Source: Moringa oleifera (Eukaryota; Streptophyta; Magnoliopsida; Brassicales; Moringaceae). Taken from it: a DNA stretch of 64,000 nucleotides. The stretch is from the NCBI GenBank assembly GCA_021397835.1, contig JAJFZO010000566.1:7068001-7132000 (forward strand), in the 5' to 3' direction. Both the position numbers and the translations under genes were made by a program. The notes under the pieces were generated by a model. It had not been told where the DNA came from and did no database searches. It saw only the letters and a program-made list of their open reading frames with translations. How positions within the stretch are numbered: the stretch's first letter is position 1; each line of letters begins with the position of its first letter. Below are positions 24,379 to 37,031 of the stretch, piece after piece.

Positions 24379-24807
24379 TCAAACAAGGAAGTGACCTTTA
24401 AAAGTTACTAAAGATCTATAGTAGGTCACAACAAATCCTTTTCGCTTATTCACAGTAAGATACACCTTTTGAGGCAATCTCTTTGGGAGAGGGTTACCAT
24501 TGACATAAATAATATCCTTTACAAGGTCAACTCGATTCTCTATATCATGACAGCAAAGAAAGCTTATAAGCTCAAGAAGTATATCATTCCTATTCAGAGA
24601 AGCAGTAAGTAAGATATAACAAAAAAATTTTAATAAAATAAAACACATCAATTTGCTAAGAGAACTAGGGGTTGACTTGGGAAATGTTTCATATAGAGCC
24701 ATTAACAGTGACCTTACCATTAAAAAAAAGGTCTTCGCTTCTTTGTAAGCATAACAAGTGATAGTACAAATTGGATGATGTGTACACATAAATATCAGCA
24801 TGAACAT
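24379..24807 (-). CDS. Hypothetical protein, unrecognised
   Basis: A 142-codon open frame starting at ATG. Residues 1-70 are hydrophobic and cysteine-rich. Residues 70-142 are more normal in composition, with LLELISFLCCHDIENRVDLV followed by a Lys/Arg-rich stretch ending FKGHFLV. No homologous second copy exists in the window and no family is recognised. In DNA this AT-rich a frame of this length is uncommon but possible by chance. It could be an exon of a decayed gene. Confidence 0.2.
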   Translation of the reverse strand: MFMLIFMCTHHPICTITCYAYKEAKTFFLMVRSLLMALYETFPKSTPSSLSKLMCFILLKFFCYILLTASLNRNDILLELISFLCCHDIENRVDLVKDIIYVNGNPLPKRLPQKVYLTVNKRKGFVVTYYRSLVTFKGHFLV

Positions 24808-25322
24808 AAAGAACTGTGAAGGTAAATAGAATTGCGATGCACATTACCTCTGGTAGCAGTTAAGACGTTATTACTAAGGCTCTAAGGAAGCTCCCTGAAG
24901 TTTTGATTATAAAATCTATATGTTGCCTTAGACAGCTTCAACGTGAGCATGTGGATAAGATGTGCAAGAGGGTGGGCCTAGAGCTTGAGGTTGCTTTCCT
25001 CACTATGAACAATCCACAGAATGAAAAGCTGCTGCCTACCATTAGCACCATCAATAAAATCCACCTTTTCTTCTTATTCTTCTGCATCATCTAATCCTTT
25101 GTTTAGCTTTTGATGATGCAAATGAGATGTCGAATTCTAGAATAGGAGAAGAAGAAGAGACAAAGTGTCTAACGAGAGGGAGACTATAGATAGGATAAAG
25201 CTGCATAAAGAGAGTAGGTGTTTTGATTTTAAGGAGTGAAAAGGAGAGCAACAATGTAGCTACGGTAAATGGACGCCATGCTTAAGAACTTTTTGTTTCT
25301 GTTATGGATAGGAAAAATGAAA

Positions 25323-25334
25323 GGGGGGGGGGGG
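25323..25334 (+). repeat. Run of 12 G
   Basis: Uninterrupted homopolymer of twelve G in very AT-rich surroundings. It could be real, but its length is also prone to sequencing error. Confidence 0.9.
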
Positions 25335-26167
25335 TTGATGTTTTTGATCTTTGTTTTTTTTTTCTTCTTTTAAATAGCTGCTTTCGTTTTAATTTTATGA
25401 AGTAAGTGCTAAAACTCTTGTGACCTAGCCATATAATTAAACAAGGAGTAAATGAACCCATTAGGCACTTAAAATGGAATAAAAATTACTTGAATTTATG
25501 TCTAACTCTAGAAAGTAAAATTTTTTATAATAAACCCAAAAAAAATTTTTTATAATAAACCCAAAAACCATCTATGAGTCAACTTTTCATCAAAAAATAT
25601 ATTTTAGTTCATAAATTCAAGAAAGAAAATTAATGCCTTGGCTTACTTTAGAATGAAAATAAAAATGTTCATAATTCATTCCCATTAATACAGATCTCTA
25701 AGTGATAATTTAAAAAAGAAATACATTTCAATAAAATTTAAGATCGAAAAGCATAAGCAATTAATTAATCATGAATGAAGTTCACTGTGGTTCATTTCTT
25801 TTGTATGAATATGTAATTTTGTATTTTCATTATCGTCTAGAAGAAAATGACAATGCCATCGTGGCTCTCACCCTTTTACCAGGCATGTATTTGAGCCAAA
25901 AGAAGGAAAGAATATTAAGAAAAAGATCACTAAATGTTTAGTGTGGTACTTAATATAACATACACTAAATCTTCCTTTTTAGGTCAACTAGTAAGTTATT
26001 GCTAATCAAGCTAACTAAGATATGGAAAATAAATTATCCTGGGTAGAGGTGATATTATTCTGGTGCTTCTATGGAAGGCTCTAAAGAATCAATTACCTTT
26101 AATAAGATGTGAAAGCCATAGTCCCATGGCATATATACTACTGTCATCTACCAAAGGTAGTAGTAAA

Positions 26168-26205
26168 ATATATATATATATATATATATGTACATATATA
26201 TATAT
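26168..26205. repeat. (TA)n microsatellite, interrupted
   Basis: AT dinucleotide run with one short GTAC interruption in the middle. Confidence 0.9.
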
Positions 26206-29028
26206 CTTGCATTAGCATTAAGAAAACATGCTGCAAACAGGGATATGTAGAACCCTTAATCTTGTTTTCTTATATAGATTACGTAGAATGGAGGCACAAA
26301 TAAGTCAATAACTACATAAAAAGTTTGAAATACCTCAAATGATATAGTAAATGAAGTAAATGATATTGCTTACAAGTGTTTGCTATCATGGAATTGAGCA
26401 TTTCTGGAAGACTTGAAAGTTTCTAGAAATTTTTTAGCCATTTGCAACTCATGCTTCTGCCTTAACTTGTCCTAGTTGTATTTAGTTGCCAATATCTCAA
26501 TGATGCATGGAAATGCCCGGTTTACTGCTTTGGTGTCAAGGAAAGCAAGTCGTGACCTCCTAAAAACAAATCTAATGCAGATTCACAGTACTCATGGCGA
26601 GCATAGTACGAAAAGGATATCCATGGGTAAGACACTTCCCTATGTTCTAGTCATTCTAAAGATAAAAAAGTGGATTTAAAATCTTAACACAAAAACAACA
26701 AATATCACATGTTTATGCATAAAACTAACTACATGAAAATTAAATCAAAACCATAAGGCAAGACAAGATTGATTCAAACAATTGGATAGACTCAAGTTAC
26801 AAGATTGATTCACACAATTAATGGTATGGACTCAAGTTTAACAATTGAAAGTAAATGCATAACAAATCGTTCAACCATTCCACTAAACCATAACTAGTTC
26901 ATCACTTTCTAAGAGATGATAAAGTTCTTGGAGACTTTAACATTTTTCATAAAAAGCTACTTGCATTTATAACACTTACCAATCCTAGCACTTTGGAATT
27001 AGTCCATCATTTTAGAATAAATGATGAAATCCCCACAGACTTTTCAAATTTTTAATAAAACATAAGTATATTAGTTTTAAATTCATCAGTGCCCACAGTT
27101 TCAACACTATGATGCATGGTATCCATTTTTGTTTCCTTAAAAAAAATAAAATATTATCTACAAATTACTCCCAAACCAACATGCTATTCACATTCTACAA
27201 GCTTAACATTATACCATAGTCAAGCTATTTATGATTTTAACTAAAAAAATAATCCAAAGTGATAAAGTCAAAAACTGTTTAAGTAGAAGACAAAAATGTT
27301 GTTTTCAAATAAACATTAAAACCAAGACAACAATGACAATAATAGACAACTTTAAATTAACAGCTCCCATTAGACCATTAGCCACAATTAACAATGTACA
27401 TCATGAGAAGCAAAGATAACATAAAGCTCATGATTCCAACTTTTTTTTTTTAATTTTTATTTTACTAAGCAAGCACATCCATCTTCATGGGGATCTAGAA
27501 TGGTGCACAAAACATTGTGTTCACCATGTAACCAAATATCATATTTCAATAAATTATATCAAATAGATAAAAGAATAGGAAAAGAAAATTATCATATTTC
27601 TTTTACATATCCTATTTCCAATAGAGGAAAATATAGTAAGGTAAAAGTATATGCTCAAAGAATATTTGCTTAATCTAAATGTGACATCTTAAAACTAATA
27701 AACATAACACATAAAGACAAGTAAGACACTAATCCATTAGATGTTATAGCATTAATATGTATTAATACAGCGTGTTCAGCTGTTAATTACAAGTACATGA
27801 GAATATTTATAAAAAATATGATTTCAATTCAACGAAAAATATGTAATAAGAATACATATTTTTTACTTTTCATGTATGAAAACTACTCAAACCAACAAAT
27901 CATTAAATAAGAAGAAACTACTAGTAAACCATTAAGCAAGAGGGAACTACCAAAAACAAATTCTTAAAATCTAAAAATAGAGCAAGAGAAACAACCTGTG
28001 CTATGGTAGCCAATTTTCTCACTCCTTAAAGCCTTCAGAATAGCTGTAACTTGCAAAGTCAAAAGAGATAGTTTTAAGACGCATGGGCTAAGTAACATTT
28101 AAATCCACAAGCTTCTTGCCTATTTTAATTCAAATAATATGTAATCCCAACAGTATTCCATCTTCATGATTAACCCATCATACTACTCACACATGACCAA
28201 GCCCTAACAAACCTAATTTTGAAAAGGCCACTAGATAGAATCATTCTTATCATCATACACATAGGGCGCAGGAGCCATTTGGACCAGTCCATATCCACAC
28301 CCACATGTGCAATTAGTGTCGTTTATTATAGGTCCCACTGCCATAATATCACCTTTATCGTGTTAATAATCACCTTAGATAGGTCACTAAAGAGCATGCA
28401 ATAACTTGCCTTGCATGTAGAATCGTGGATGTTCGGTAAGGTCCATATAATTAATAGTCCATTCAGATCATACCATCACACTTCTCACACATGACCAAGC
28501 ATAGCCTAAAAATCTCATCTAAATATAGCTTCATACCATCCTTTTTGCTACAAAAATGATCAAACTATTGTAGTCCATTAGATCAAAGAACAAGAACTCA
28601 ATCAAATAGAACAAATTACAGAAGTTTGATGCCAATCCGTCCATTGAAGAACTGCATAGTATGGATGATATCAAAAGTGTTATCAAAGAATGACAGCCTA
28701 GTTTCGATTAATAGGTAAAGAGGTAGAAGACTCTTTAAAGCAATCACCTTATTGATTAGTGCCCCTAAGTTTAAGGTAGCTGAGGCAATTGTGACATTCT
28801 TCTATTTCATGATTGTTGCAAAAGTTCTAATTATGGAGTTGAAATCCAACCCTTTACATCTCTTGGTTTCAATGCTACAAATTTTTCAGTGGTGAATTCA
28901 GCAAAAGTTACTTTTTTCCTTAGAGTTCCCATCCTCGTTTTGAAAGATTAAAATAATCTGAACATTTGCGAATGTCTTTTTGGTCGGTTGTTTCCTTGGA
29001 AACAAGATAGTGGTATTTTTTGGACTCA

Positions 29029-29550
29029 CACTACAATAAAAAAACCTTTTATTATTCACAGCTTTAGATAACTTTTGTTCACAGTTATAAAACTGTGGAT
29101 TATAACAATGAGAACAAAAGGCAGGCATAATAGTTCACAGTTCTAAAACTGTAAATAAAACCAACTTTAGTTCACAGTTAATTTTGTATTATTCAAAGTT
29201 CTAAAACTGTGAATAAATTTGTCTTTACTTCACAGTTCATTAAAGTTTTATTCACAGTTTTATAACTGTGAATAAAACTGCGAATAAGGAAACTTTAGTT
29301 CACAGTTCATTAAAGATTTGTTCATAGTTCTAAAACTGTAAATAAAACTACTTTAGTTCACAGTTCATTAAAGTTTTGTTCACAGTTATAAAACTGTGAA
29401 TAAAAGTAATTTTGTTCACAGTTCATTAAAGTTTTGTTCACAGTTCTAAATTTGTGAATAAAAGTAATTTTGTTCACAATTCTAAAACTGTGAATAAAAC
29501 TGAATTCATTATGGTTTTATTCACGCTTTTAAAACTGTGAATAAAACAAT
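29029..29550. repeat. Left terminal and subterminal repeats of CACTA element 3
   Basis: After the CACTACAATAAAAA terminus come about ten alternating copies of GTTCACAGTT and its inverse AACTGTGAATAAA, arranged as hairpins with loops such as ATA or CTA (for example TTCACAGTTATAAAACTGTG). Copies are separated by TTCATTAAAGTTTTG-type spacers, giving a period of about 60 bp. Confidence 0.88.
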
Positions 29551-30579
29551 TATTTTTAATTAAAATCATTTAATTTATTTCATGGTTTTTATCCATATTT
29601 TTGTTAAAATCGTAGATAAAATATAATTAATTTTTATTTATTTATTTTAAAAAATCAAAAAAATATCAAAGTTTGAATCGATAAAATTTAAAAATTTGAA
29701 TTATTATTTATTTTTTGTTTTTAATGTTTAATAATTTAAAATTAAATCATTATTTAATTTTTAATAATCTTAATTGGTAATTATAGTTTATATTTTTAAT
29801 TATTATTTGATTATGTTTTTCTTTTCAAAATCAAAATTTTTTGCTTACGAATTCACATTTTTCTATTTACCCAAAATTAAAATTTAAAAATATCCAAAAA
29901 ATGTTGCATACAATAAAAAAAATAAACCATCACAAATGATTTTAATAATAATACTACAACACTTCAATAAAATGTAACACACCACCACCACTTTTTTAAT
30001 CAAAAAGCACTTCAATAGTATTCACACGCTTTAGTAAAATCAAATGCACTACCACCACCACTTTTTTCATGACAACACTTTCTAGTGCAATGTAACATAC
30101 CTCAATACAATCTAACACCACCATCACTTCATCCATTCACAACATATTTTAATCCAATATAGCACACATTCATGATGACTTCTTTCATCATAATTCACTT
30201 CAACATAACACATATTGATTACCATTTCGAAATTATAGTGAATCATAATTCTCATCCATAAAACCGTCCAGCTATTTATGAAACATATGGAGGAAAATTA
30301 ATTTACAAATTAAAAGTTAAAAGGCAAATACTTACAATTCCTAACAGCTATATAATGTATTCCAAAATTTGAAATATAAGTCCTACACTTTTACCTGAAT
30401 CCTAACATAATGCTCCACATCTATTGCCCAAACTCTTGTATGACATCATCAAGCTCAGACTGACTGTAGGTATCAATATCCATTAGTTATACATGTGAAA
30501 AATATAAAAGTTAGTACAACTATAATTTCAATATTATAGACAATATTTTACAAAAATAAATTATTTAAAAACTTACTAT

Positions 30580-31536
30580 TTTCGAGTATGGTGCATTATT
30601 GTTATGTCTGTTAATGATATCCGTTATGTATTTCATCACATAATATCCACACTCATGGTTAGAAGGTTGACGTGGACATTATATTAGCGTAATTTAGATG
30701 TTATATTTTGTGATTAAAAATAATGAAATTTAATATAACATATGGTCTGTAACATACATACCTTAGCAACAATACTTTGGCAATTTCGTCGGCTAATAGA
30801 TGACATGTCTATTGCGAAAAACATTCTAAAAGAGCTAAAAAAAAAAATCACTAATCTTAAAACTGCAATTACATATACTAATGTAAGTATAAAATAATTA
30901 AAGACACATGGACATGAGCATGTCTAACTCAGTGCGAGAACCATGCCCTAGAGGATCAAAAACTATATATGTGAACGCCCATGGATCAACAATCACCAAT
31001 ATCCAATGATGCCTAAATTATTAAGCAAATTAAAATATTAGTTATTTAACTAATGCAATTAGAAAAATTAAGTTCATGCTTACGTGATGTTATACGGGAA
31101 GATCACTACTCCTTTGTCATATGGTTGAGCTAATCTAGTTGCAATATGACAAGCTTGATTTTCTATCTTTGTACCGCTCACAACTGATACCATTGACGAA
31201 TCAGCAATTAAAATATTTTGATTGAAGTCAAGTGCAACTAAATCTTTGTGAAGTTTACTGAAAATATAAAAAACATATATAAATATGAATATCACATAAT
31301 TGTAACATCAATAAACTAATAAAAAAAATTTACACTATGTAAGCTTGAATGATAGTAACACTTATCTCTTCCATGTCACAAAATTGTATTATATCTTCTC
31401 GCATCACATATATGGAGCCCTCATTAGCAAATACCTCTTTTTCCAAAGGAATGGTGATGACTCCATCACGATCCATTACCTTTGTGACATGCTCATGCAA
31501 TACCTTCAGTGATAATGGTAACCCAATAGAAGACAA
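30580..31536 (-). CDS. ULP1-like C48 cysteine protease exons of CACTA element 3
   Basis: C-terminal part of the ULP1-like protease carried by plant CACTA elements. Exons along the minus strand: 31536-31330 (LPLSLKVLHEHVTKVMDRDG, REDIIQFCDMEEISVT); 31257 to about 31081 after a TTTTCAG acceptor (LVALDFNQNILIADSSMVSV, ending FPYNIT at a GTAAGC donor); from about 31010 after TTTAG (HHWILVIVDPWAFTY, VFDPLGHGSRTELDMLMS); about 30834-30770 (SSFRMFFAIDMSSISRRNCQ) with a GTATGT donor; 30678-30585 (CPRQPSNHECGYYVMKYITD). His (HHW), Asp (FDPL), Gln (CPRQP) and Cys (ECGYY; codon 30649-30651) are all present with normal spacing. One flaw: the last exon is preceded by AA instead of AG, so correct splicing may be lost. 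Confidence 0.82.
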
Positions 31537-32004
31537 TTTGCTGCAATGATGGTTGTTTCATCAATGTTGATGCTCATCTAACTTGCAACTTTTGCATCTT
31601 TCCTCTATTCATTGACTAGAAATAAAATAGTTAAGAAGTCATGTTCAGTAAATGAACTAAAAAAAAAATTCAACTTTTGACATAAAATACCTCACATTCA
31701 CATGTGATGACCCAATCTTGTGTTCAAGCAACATGTGTGCCAACTACTTCAAATACAGTAAAAATTTTTGCTTCTAATATTGGGCGAGGCAAACGAGTAT
31801 CGCCTCGAATAGCTACGTCCACTATCACCCTAACATCTCCATCAAGCAGAGGATGCCATGGATAATTTGATTCATGGTAGTATCTATGAAAACTAATCCA
31901 TGGCCCACGATATTCTCCAAAGAACTAATGTATAAATCACATTGTACACACTGCAATGAATAGTCAAAGCATAATTTAATGTCTCAAAACTTTTTTTCTT
32001 TTCT

Positions 32005-33490
32005 TTAATAGAAATATAACATGTGACATACCTTACTACTAGACGGTGTAGGCTTTGACGGACCAACTGGTGAAGGTTGAGGAGGTGATGTTGGACTTTT
32101 TTCATTATTATCTATTCTAGCCATGTTACTGCTAGCTTTACTTGAATGAAATCCCATTTGAATGATATTCGGTTGGGTAGTAACTCTATCCCCCACAATG
32201 TCATCTAAAAGATCTTCATGTTGTGAGAACCACTTCATCATGTTCATAAAATCTTGTTTATCATATGGTGCTTCACTTATTGGTAGGATATATGTTTTCA
32301 TCCTCCCAAAATGCGAGGTTATAGTTACCCCAGATCCGTGACCTCTAGCACGACTAGGGTGTTCAATTGTGCCTAAAGCTTTTGTGAGGACGTCATTCAC
32401 ATGTACTGGTTTAATTATACCTTGACTCTCTTGTGTCATCAACTCATCCTACAAAGTCAGAATGCAGTTGTTACATAAATGTGACATTTGAATAAGTACA
32501 AATCAAATAAAAGTAAAGACTTATTAAATACGTACAATCCTTTTAACACACTCTTTGGTCGCTTCATTTGTGTATCATCCTTGTTTGTTACATTGTGTTG
32601 CTTTTCATAGTGTAGCATGATTAATTTCTTCCTCAGTAGCCAATGACTTCTTCTACAAGCAATCATACAAAATCATTTAATGTAGTTAATTAAAGTAAAC
32701 AAAATGGATCCATCACATGTTCAAAAATTTGTACAAAAACTACCAAAACATAATTGACTTACAAGTTCGATCTCTAACCCTGTAAATCCTTTTCGAGTAA
32801 GACAATGATCATATATATTTTTCTTCCTTCTCTCTATTGCAACAATTCTCTTTCTCTATAATATAAACGAATATTAATATTTAGTGAAAGTTTCACAAAT
32901 AAACATCTCTATTTGGTTAATATAACACCTGAAACTCCTCTAAAAGGCGAAAATTCACAAATGCATGCCATACATCTAAATCTATGAAACTCCTGTATTC
33001 TGCTGGTGGCAACCTCAAGTATTCTAGGTCATCCATAAAAGGCAAGATGCATTTCCTCATAAGAATGGTTTTGAAGCTCCTCCATTTTTATGTAGTAGAT
33101 TAGAGTACACACCTTTTCAAAGTTACATCAGTGTCCTATGTCCCCTATAAAACACATTTACACAAATTAATGAAAACAAATCATGAGCATATAATTCAAT
33201 TTTTAATGTAAGCACTTGCATATTTTATAACATGTACTAAAATTGTTTCCCAAATCTTATTCTTTAACTCATCTGGATAGCATGCCAATTGTTAAGCATA
33301 ATAGGCACTACATGTCGTACAATGACACCAATATAAACTATTCATCGTTGCACCATGCTTTTCGATAGGTTGTTTTTTCTCATTTAATTGGATTGATATC
33401 TTCTATCCCATTGATCTAGACTTAATAACATCACGCATAATGGTAATGCTCTTTTTTTGCATTTTTGTGAGGCATGAGCTGGTTGATCTG
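32005..33490 (-). CDS. Transposase_24 (Ptta/En/Spm)-like region upstream of the protease
   Basis: N-terminal part of the same minus-strand gene. About 33080-32930 reads EYLRLPPAEYRSFIDLD and VWHAFVNFRLLEEF. About 32850-32770 reads RRKKNIYDHCLTRKGFTGLE, which fits the Lys-rich block followed by an R-G-(Y/F)-x-GLE motif in this family. 32442-32005 reads VNDVLTKALGTIEHPSRARG and HGSGVTITSHFGRMK, the family's A-L-G-T...P-x-R-x-R-G signature, followed by a low-complexity Ser/Pro tail. The role in transposition is unclear; the family accompanies TNP2 in many plant CACTA elements. Exon borders upstream of 32670 are guesses, and premature stops cannot be excluded. Confidence 0.65.
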
Positions 33491-33834
33491 ATGGACCCAT
33501 TAAATCTGCAAATTAATTACCAGCAAATTAACAATACATATTCATAAAACATATAAAGTTAAAAGTCAATAAAAATTAATATGTAAAAACTTAATTCATA
33601 AAAAAATAGATTTAAAAAATTATAAGGAACATGTAAAATTTAACATTACCTATCATATTAGTCAATCCCATAATCCTTCACATCTTCCCTAGCATATGCA
33701 ACTGCATTGTCGTTTATTTGATTGAAGAGTTCAACAGATGGTAAATTATTACAAAGAGGCATATGATCCAGACTAATGTCACCCAAATCGTCTTCTTCAT
33801 CAAAGTATTTTTGAGGTGTTGACATTACAAGTGA

Positions 33835-34185
33835 TTATTTTTTATCGATTGGATTTTCAACGTAAAATACTTGTCTCACTTGAGAAGCTGGTATAAATTC
33901 ATCATTTTTTTGCCTAATCCGATTAAGATTAACAAGAATAACTCCTAGATCATCAACTTTAACACCATTATTATTCTCAATCCAATTGCATTTAAAAACT
34001 GAGACTTTGAATAAAGTGTAATCCAACTCCCATATCTCTTGTATTACCTCATAAAATGCCATGCCACCATATACTGGATTTTTATCTTTTGCATTCGAAA
34101 TTTGCATGGTATTAGCAATTAAATTGACTCCACTATTTTGGTGCACTCTTGAGTTATCTCTTTTTTTTTTGTATAAAAACGACAA
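33835..34185 (-). pseudogene. DUF4216 segment of the element 3 transposase
   Basis: An open block of 116 codons with the DUF4216 pattern: GGMAFYEVIQEIWELDYT, a K-C-N-W motif, GVILVNLNRIRQKNDEFIPA and SQVRQVFYVENP. In plants this domain sits at the C-terminal end of TNP2-type transposase proteins, and here it is on the correct strand and side. It is the most intact part of the gene apart from the core. Confidence 0.85.
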
Positions 34186-36710
34186 CCATTAGTGATGTGT
34201 CCAAGATACTTGATTACTATGACTAGGTCCATGAGCAATCCATCGTAAAGTTGATGAGATATTATGATTAGACAATGAAAGTTGATACCCAACTATAATA
34301 AATAATTTATTAGATCAACCATTATGGACAAATATGACTTAATGGTGGACTTGTAAAGATTCTTACCCGTGTGTGCAATCAATTGATGAAGGTGCGATTA
34401 TGCTCATCATGCAACCACTTTCGTCTTTTTGACTTCATGGGATTGTCAACAGTTAATTGGTTTAAATGCTCGCTGCATGATACGAATAATTTATGTAAAC
34501 ATTTGAAATTGTCTTTGATGTGGTATAATAAATGGGTTATAAATATTACCTTATGTAAGATTGAACTTCACTTGTATTCGTTAAAACATATAAATGAGCT
34601 TGTTGAGGAAGATCATGGTGAACTTGTTCAATCCATCCGCCAGCTAAAGGTCTTCCATTTTGAGTTGAATAATCAAATACATTCTTCCTTAGAGGAATGC
34701 CAATAGAATCTGTATTGGATAAATAATCTGCACAAAATTCTAGTGGCTCTTCTGCAATGTATGATTCAACAATACATCCCTCAGGCCTATTACGATTTCA
34801 AACATAACCCTTCAACACCTTCATGTATCTTTCAAATGGGTACATCCACTCAAATATATAGGACCATATAGTTTCACTTCTTTAATTAGGTGAACAGTTA
34901 AATGAACCATAACATCAAAGAAGCTGGGAGGAAAGTACTTCTCTAGTACACATAATGTTGTCACAAGTTGACATTGGATGTCAACTTTTGGCATAACGAA
35001 TTGAAGAACATACAAAGTCTAATTAGAGCATATCTGATATGTTTCAGTAACACTACTAGTAGAGCAACAGGCAAGAGTTGTTGCATTAAAGTGTGACAAT
35101 TATGCAACTTTAACCTATATAGCTTTAAGTCATCCATAGAAACAAGATTTCTGATGTTTGAAGAATACCCATCTGGCACCTTAATCTCACTGAGCACTTT
35201 ACAAAATCTCCTTTTTTCATCTCTCGACAATGTATAGCATGCAGGTGGTAGAAATGTACGATTATTATGATGTTGTGGTACCAATTCATACCTTAATCCC
35301 ATTTCTTGTAGATCCATTCTAGTTGTTACCCTAATTTTTGATTTTCCCCTAATATTAAGCAATGTGCCTGCAAGACTATCACATATGTTCTTTTCTATAT
35401 GCATAACATCAAGCACATGTCTGACATGTAAAGACTTCCAGTATGGTAAGTCAAAGAAAATTGATCTCTTATTCCAACATTGCGAAACCACATCTTCATT
35501 GTTTCGTTTATGTTGTTTTTTTGACTTCCCCATGAATTTGATAAACTTTGAACCTTAGAGAAGACTTCTTCACCAGTTAATGGTTGTGGAGCAACTCTGA
35601 ATTCTTGTTCCCCATTAAAAGCTTTCTTTTGTTTACGATAAGGATGATGTCATGATAAAAATCTTTTATGTCCAATATATGACATTTTCTTACTATGCTG
35701 TAAACGAACTACATTGGCATTCTTAGCACAGATAGGACAATTATTGTAACCTTTAACTGTATAACTAGACAAGTTACCGTAAGCAGGAAAATCATTAATA
35801 GTCCATAATAAAATAGCTCTCAAGTTGAACAATTCTTTTTAGAACGCATCATAAACTTCCACATCCCATAATATCCATTAGTTTTCTATGAATGGTGCCT
35901 AGTAAATGTCTATATCATTACTAGGTTGTTTAGGGCCTGATATTAATAGTGTTAGCATCATGACCTTTCTCTTCATTGTTAACCATGGTGGTAAATTATA
36001 TGTCACCATAACAACTGGTCAACAACTCTATTAATTATTTAATGTACTATAAGAATTAATCCCATCAGCTGAAATAGCAAGCCTCAAGTTTCTTGGTTCT
36101 GATGCAAATTTTGCCTACATATAGTCAACTATTTTCTATGATGGTGTATCTGACGGATGCCTTAACTGGCCGTTAAGTTCTCTTTGATTTGAATGCCATG
36201 TCAAATGTTTTGATGTTTCAAAGCTTCTAAACATTCTTCTAAACCTAGGTATTGGTGGAAAATACCATAACACCTTAGCCGACACCTCGGTCTGTATCTT
36301 GTTACTATTCTTCATTATTTTCCATCTAGAAGGACCACAAGTTGGATACTAAATCTCATTTTGAAACTCTTTTTGATATAGTATGCAATCATTCGGACAT
36401 GCATGGATCTTGTGATACTCCATGCCTAATGCATTTAATGTTTTTGTGGCATCATGCATAGAAGTAAGTATTTCATTGTTCTTTGGCAACATTTCAGATA
36501 TCAAATTTAAAGTTCATTGAAGCTCTGGTTAGACCAATTGTACTTCATCTTGAAATTGTAAAGTTTAACTAGAGCAGATAGTTTAGTGAATTTTATTGAT
36601 CCAGAATACAAAGGTTTCTCAGCATCACTAAGCAACTTCATGAACTAGTTAGCATTACAATTGTACTTTACAAATGCCTCTTGAACCATCTCTACAGTGT
36701 TATCAACTTC

Positions 36711-37031
36711 TCACTCTTGAATGACCTCCCTATTAGCTTTAGCATTTCGACTTGTAGAAGACCCATCATGACATGCTTCCCCATGCCATGTCCAATTATT
36801 GTAACTTCGATCAATTTCATTAACAAATAAATGATCTCGTATCTCACGTGAAGTCAGACGTTTCATATTACCACATTTAATGCATGGACAACGAACATGC
36901 TCAGGATCATCAGATTTTCGAATGGCATATTTCAAGAAATTAGTTACACCTATATCGCACTTATTTGACCTTTTATCAACGAACATACAAGTCTTGTCCA
37001 TTCTAATATTTAACACTCCATATGTTAGCAC
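36711..37031 (-). pseudogene. Transposase-associated domain of element 3
   Basis: N-terminal domain of the element 3 transposase. CPCIKCGN is followed by SREIRDHLFVNEIDRSYNNW and TWHGEA. A Met-Asp-Lys-Thr start like the family's MDKSW lies 12 codons into the open frame (MDKTCMFVDKRSN), so the true start is probably near 36998 rather than 37031. It is clearly homologous to 2138-2452 of element 1, though the two are only moderately similar, indicating different CACTA lineages. Confidence 0.82.

Larger units (their letters stand above)
22691..29028. other. AT-rich region without recognisable gene
   Basis: I recognise no family in 6.3 kb. The longest open frame is minus 24379-24807 (142 codons; hydrophobic first half, then a basic tail with NPLPKRLPQKVYLTVNKRKG). 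It looks more protein-like than its neighbours but matches nothing I know. A plus-strand frame at 24903-25094 (RQLQREHVDKMCKRVGLELE) is similar in quality. A phrase with CTCACACATGACCAAGC occurs at about 28187 and 28483. The stretch may be the remainder of CACTA element 2, but I cannot show it. Confidence 0.45.
33835..37031 (-). pseudogene. TNP2-like transposase of CACTA element 3, frameshifted
   Basis: Transposase gene running right to left. 37031-36711: transposase-associated domain (FLKYAIRKSDDPEHVRCPC, HLFVNEIDRSYNNWTWHGEA). About 36430-36240: KIHACPNDCILYQKE-like block with breaks. 35832-35650: LLWTINDFPAYGN, CPICAKN. 35533-34961: core with VLDVMHIEKNICDSLAGTLL, LPPACYTLSRDEKRRFC and LHNCHTLMQQLLPVA. 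A frame change near 35000 leads into DUF4218 (35015-34821, EKYFPPSFFDVMVHLTVHL). Another frame change precedes QQAHLYVLTNTSEVQSY (about 34620-34560). 34185-33835: DUF4216 (YEVIQEIWELDYTLFKVSVF, QVRQVFYVENP). It has the full family domain order but cannot give one protein. The plus-strand frame at 34371-34706 is its shadow. Confidence 0.9.

Noticed and set aside
26155..26175. Possible right end of CACTA element 2 (GGTAGTAGT)
   Set aside because: It does not match the inverse of the left terminus and no hairpin repeats are next to it.
34371..34706. 111-codon plus-strand frame
   Set aside because: It is the antisense of the TNP2 region; the minus strand gives the family motif QQAHLYVLTNTSEVQSY.
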